From contig CAMEIK010000048.1 of NCBI GenBank assembly GCA_945918315.1, positions 1-7,904 of the forward strand: 7,904 nt of DNA, given 5' to 3'. The notes below the pieces were generated by a model. That model had not been told where the DNA came from and made no database searches. It saw nothing but the letters and a program-made list of their open reading frames with translations. The stretch's first letter is position 1; each line of letters opens with the position of its first letter. Origin of the DNA: an uncultured Clostridia bacterium. Its GTDB lineage: Bacteria > Bacillota > Clostridia > Oscillospirales > Oscillospiraceae. Below are positions 6,470-7,904 of this stretch, piece after piece. The position numbers and the translations under genes were made by a program.

Positions 6470-6498
6470 ATGATACCATGGGCATCCGTGCCGCTTCC
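6470..6498 (-). promoter_or_regulatory. Possible activator-dependent promoter of the ABC operon
   Basis: On the minus strand TATCAT (6470-6475) is a fair -10 box, but the sequence 17 bases upstream (GGAAGC, 6493-6498) is a poor -35. A start near 6463 would leave a leader of about 26 bases before the small ORF. A weak -35 with an upstream inverted repeat (6531-6544, centred about 74 bases before this start) suits a promoter that needs an activator. No better sigma-A promoter was found between mnmE and the ABC genes. Confidence 0.35.
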
Positions 6499-6514
6499 AT
6501 CGCTTCTTCTTACA

Positions 6515-6528
6515 TTTTCCGGGGAAAA
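6515..6528. repeat. Short palindrome downstream of mnmE
   Basis: TTTTCC and GGAAAA are perfect complements with a two-base centre (GG on the plus strand). It lies directly next to the TGTCA-type inverted repeat at 6531-6544 in the 204-base gap between mnmE and the ABC ATPase. The centre is too short for an RNA hairpin, so if functional it would be a DNA site. Confidence 0.25.
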
Positions 6529-6530
6529 AC

Positions 6531-6544
6531 GAACAGCTCTGTCA
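6531..6544 (-). promoter_or_regulatory. Candidate BceR-type operator upstream of the ABC genes
   Basis: On the minus strand the site reads TGACA, four bases (GAGC), then TGTTC. As I recall it, the motif described for BceR-like regulators is TNACA-N4-TGTAA; the left half matches fully and the right half in its first three bases, with the correct four-base spacing. It begins seven bases after the mnmE stop codon and lies upstream of the only plausible promoter for the transporter genes. The match is suggestive, since an 8-of-9 style half-site can occur by chance. Confidence 0.38.
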
Positions 6545-6551
6545 CATTTGC

Positions 6552-7904
6552 TTATTTCCCCACACAGAACCGTTCAAAGATCCTGGCGGTAATATCTTCC
6601 CGCACCGTTGCGCCGGTGACCTCTCCCATGGCTTCCATGGCTTCCTCCACATCGGTGAGCACCGCGTCGGGGGTCTGCCCCAATTGCAGGCCCTGCATGG
6701 CACGGAGCATGGCTTCATAGGCCCTGCGGCAGGCGTCATACTGCCTGGGGTTTGTGAGGATGGAGCCGTCGCAGGGAACCTGTCCGGCAAAAAGAACGTC
6801 CACCGCGTCTGCCAGTTGCTCCAAACCCTGGCCCGTCACGGCGCTGACCGGGATGACGGTCATAAAGGGCAGGTCGCTGGGCACTACGGCGCTGCCCAGA
6901 TCGGATTTGTTGATCAGAGCCAGGGCGTTGGGGGCGTCCAGGCAAAGGTTGATGATCGTATGGTCTTCCTCCGTCAGAGGCACGGAGCCGTCGCACACGA
7001 AAATTACGAGGTCCGCCTCCTCCATGGCCCGGCGGGACCGGGCCACACCCATAGCTTCCAGGGCGTCCTGGGTTTCCCGGATTCCGGCGGTGTCCGTCAG
7101 CCGCAGGCGGGTGGAGCCCACCATCACGGTTTCCTCCACGGTGTCCCGGGTGGTTCCGGGAATATCTGTGACGATCACCCGGTCGCAGCCGGCAAGGGCG
7201 TTCAAAAGACTGGATTTTCCCACGTTGGGCCGTCCCACAATGGCGGCGGAAACCCCCTGCCGCAAAATCCGGCCCTGACCATAGGTCTGCAATAGCGCAT
7301 AGAGGGCTTTCGCGTCCTTTCGGAGGGTGCTGCCGTAGTTTTCCAGGCCGAAATCCGCAATATCCTCGTCCGGATAGTCCAGCACCGCGTGAAAATGGCT
7401 GCAAATGTCCGTAAGACTGTCATAGATGGGGGCCAGGGCCTTTTGCAGATGTCCGGCTACCTGTCCGGCGGCGTTGGCGGCGGCGTCCGCAGTGTCGGCT
7501 TCAATCAGATCAATGACGGCTTCCGCCTGGGTCAGATCCAGCTTCCCGTTGAGGAACGCCCGCTTGGTGAATTCTCCCCGCTGGGCAGGCCGGGCCCCTG
7601 CCAGATACAGGGCTTCCAGCCCTGCCGCCAGCACGGCGGGGGAACCGTGGCAGTGAAATTCCACGGTGTCTTCTCCGGTATAGCTGTGAGGTCCCCGGGC
7701 TACCACAACCATGCACTGGTCGATAACCCGGCCCTGCTTGTCATGGAGAGCGCCAATACTGAGACGCCGGTCCGGCAGTTCGGACAGAGATTTTTTGCTG
7801 TTTAAGGTAAACACGGTATCCGAAACGGCAATGCAGTCATCTCCGGAAAGACGGAGGATGCCGATTGCGGAAACCTGATTGCCTGTGGATACGGCAGCGA
7901 TGGT
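6552..7904 (-). CDS. mnmE: tRNA uridine-5-carboxymethylaminomethyl(34) synthesis GTPase MnmE (5' end outside window)
   Basis: MnmE works with MnmG to build the 5-aminomethyl or carboxymethylaminomethyl group on wobble uridine 34 of certain tRNAs, using GTP and a folate one-carbon donor. The visible 450 residues run to the right edge in an open frame; only a few N-terminal codons are missing (family length about 455). Seen directly, numbering from the first visible codon: the N-terminal folate-binding domain with TGNQVSAIGILRLSG near residue 7, SYTGED near 74 and HCHGS near 84; a helical domain; the embedded G domain with G1 GRPNVGKSS (224-232), G2 TTRDT (251-255), G3 DTAG (271-274) and G4 NKSD (332-335); and the C-terminal FCVGK with the conserved cysteine. 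A GTG at 7814 is an internal valine, not the start. Its usual neighbour mnmG does not follow; the ABC operon does. Confidence 0.97.
   Translation of the reverse strand, partial: TIAAVSTGNQVSAIGILRLSGDDCIAVSDTVFTLNSKKSLSELPDRRLSIGALHDKQGRVIDQCMVVVARGPHSYTGEDTVEFHCHGSPAVLAAGLEALYLAGARPAQRGEFTKRAFLNGKLDLTQAEAVIDLIEADTADAAANAAGQVAGHLQKALAPIYDSLTDICSHFHAVLDYPDEDIADFGLENYGSTLRKDAKALYALLQTYGQGRILRQGVSAAIVGRPNVGKSSLLNALAGCDRVIVTDIPGTTRDTVEETVMVGSTRLRLTDTAGIRETQDALEAMGVARSRRAMEEADLVIFVCDGSVPLTEEDHTIINLCLDAPNALALINKSDLGSAVVPSDLPFMTVIPVSAVTGQGLEQLADAVDVLFAGQVPCDGSILTNPRQYDACRRAYEAMLRAMQGLQLGQTPDAVLTDVEEAMEAMGEVTGATVREDITARIFERFCVGK

Noticed and set aside
6444..6506. Ten-codon open frame (starting MEAARMP) upstream of the small ORF
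   Set aside because: Too short, no convincing ribosome site, and it lies before the likely transcript start.
6515..6544. Possible intrinsic terminator for mnmE
   Set aside because: The symmetric sequences here have centres of two to four bases with short stems, so no stable RNA hairpin with a T tract forms; they read better as DNA sites.
1..7904. CRISPR arrays, tRNA/rRNA genes, insertion sequences, toxin-antitoxin pairs, phage structural genes
   Set aside because: No regularly spaced repeats, no tRNA-like cloverleaf, no transposase or integrase motifs, and no second phage gene beside the CHAP protein were seen.

Overview
The window reads as chromosomal DNA from a GC-rich member of the Clostridia, most likely an Oscillospiraceae/Ruminococcaceae-type gut Firmicute. 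This is inferred from strong Gram-positive Shine-Dalgarno sites (GGAGG types), a Bce-type peptide-resistance ABC transporter, a BceR-like response regulator, a clostridial-style MATE exporter, and the flavour of the MnmE protein. No rRNA, tRNA, CRISPR array, transposase or integrase gene was recognised.

Layout from left to right. (1) Bases 1-708, minus strand: the first 8 codons of a gene leaving the window, very probably a sensor kinase, preceded by a complete BceR/OmpR-type response regulator. (2) Bases 709-836: a divergent promoter region with good sigma-A boxes on both strands and an operator-like dyad. (3) Bases 837-2826, plus strand: a two-gene unit of a MATE efflux pump and a DEDDh 3'-5' exonuclease, closed by a strong intrinsic terminator (2831-2864). 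(4) Bases 2875-3432, minus strand: a stand-alone CHAP-domain peptidase resembling phage endolysins, with its own promoter. (5) Bases 3532-6436, minus strand: a Bce-type ABC transporter, permease and ATPase overlapping by ATGA, preceded by an unlisted 30-codon ORF whose stop codon overlaps the ATPase start in the same ATGA manner. A candidate BceR-like operator (6531-6544) lies upstream, right after the mnmE stop. (6) Bases 6552-7904, minus strand: mnmE, the tRNA-modification GTPase, lacking only a few N-terminal codons beyond the right edge.

How the parts may work together: BceAB-like transporters detect and relieve cell-wall-targeting peptide antibiotics and normally signal through an adjacent BceRS two-component system. 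Here a BceR-like regulator and a BceAB-like transporter lie on the same strand about 2.8 kb apart. They are separated by a lysin-like gene and a divergently transcribed MATE/exonuclease pair. Whether they form one split module or belong to two systems cannot be settled from this window. The best leads for something undescribed are the 30-codon ORF with its internal hairpin ahead of the ATPase, the operator-like repeat upstream of it, and the dyad between the divergent promoters. The rest is fairly ordinary accessory and housekeeping content.
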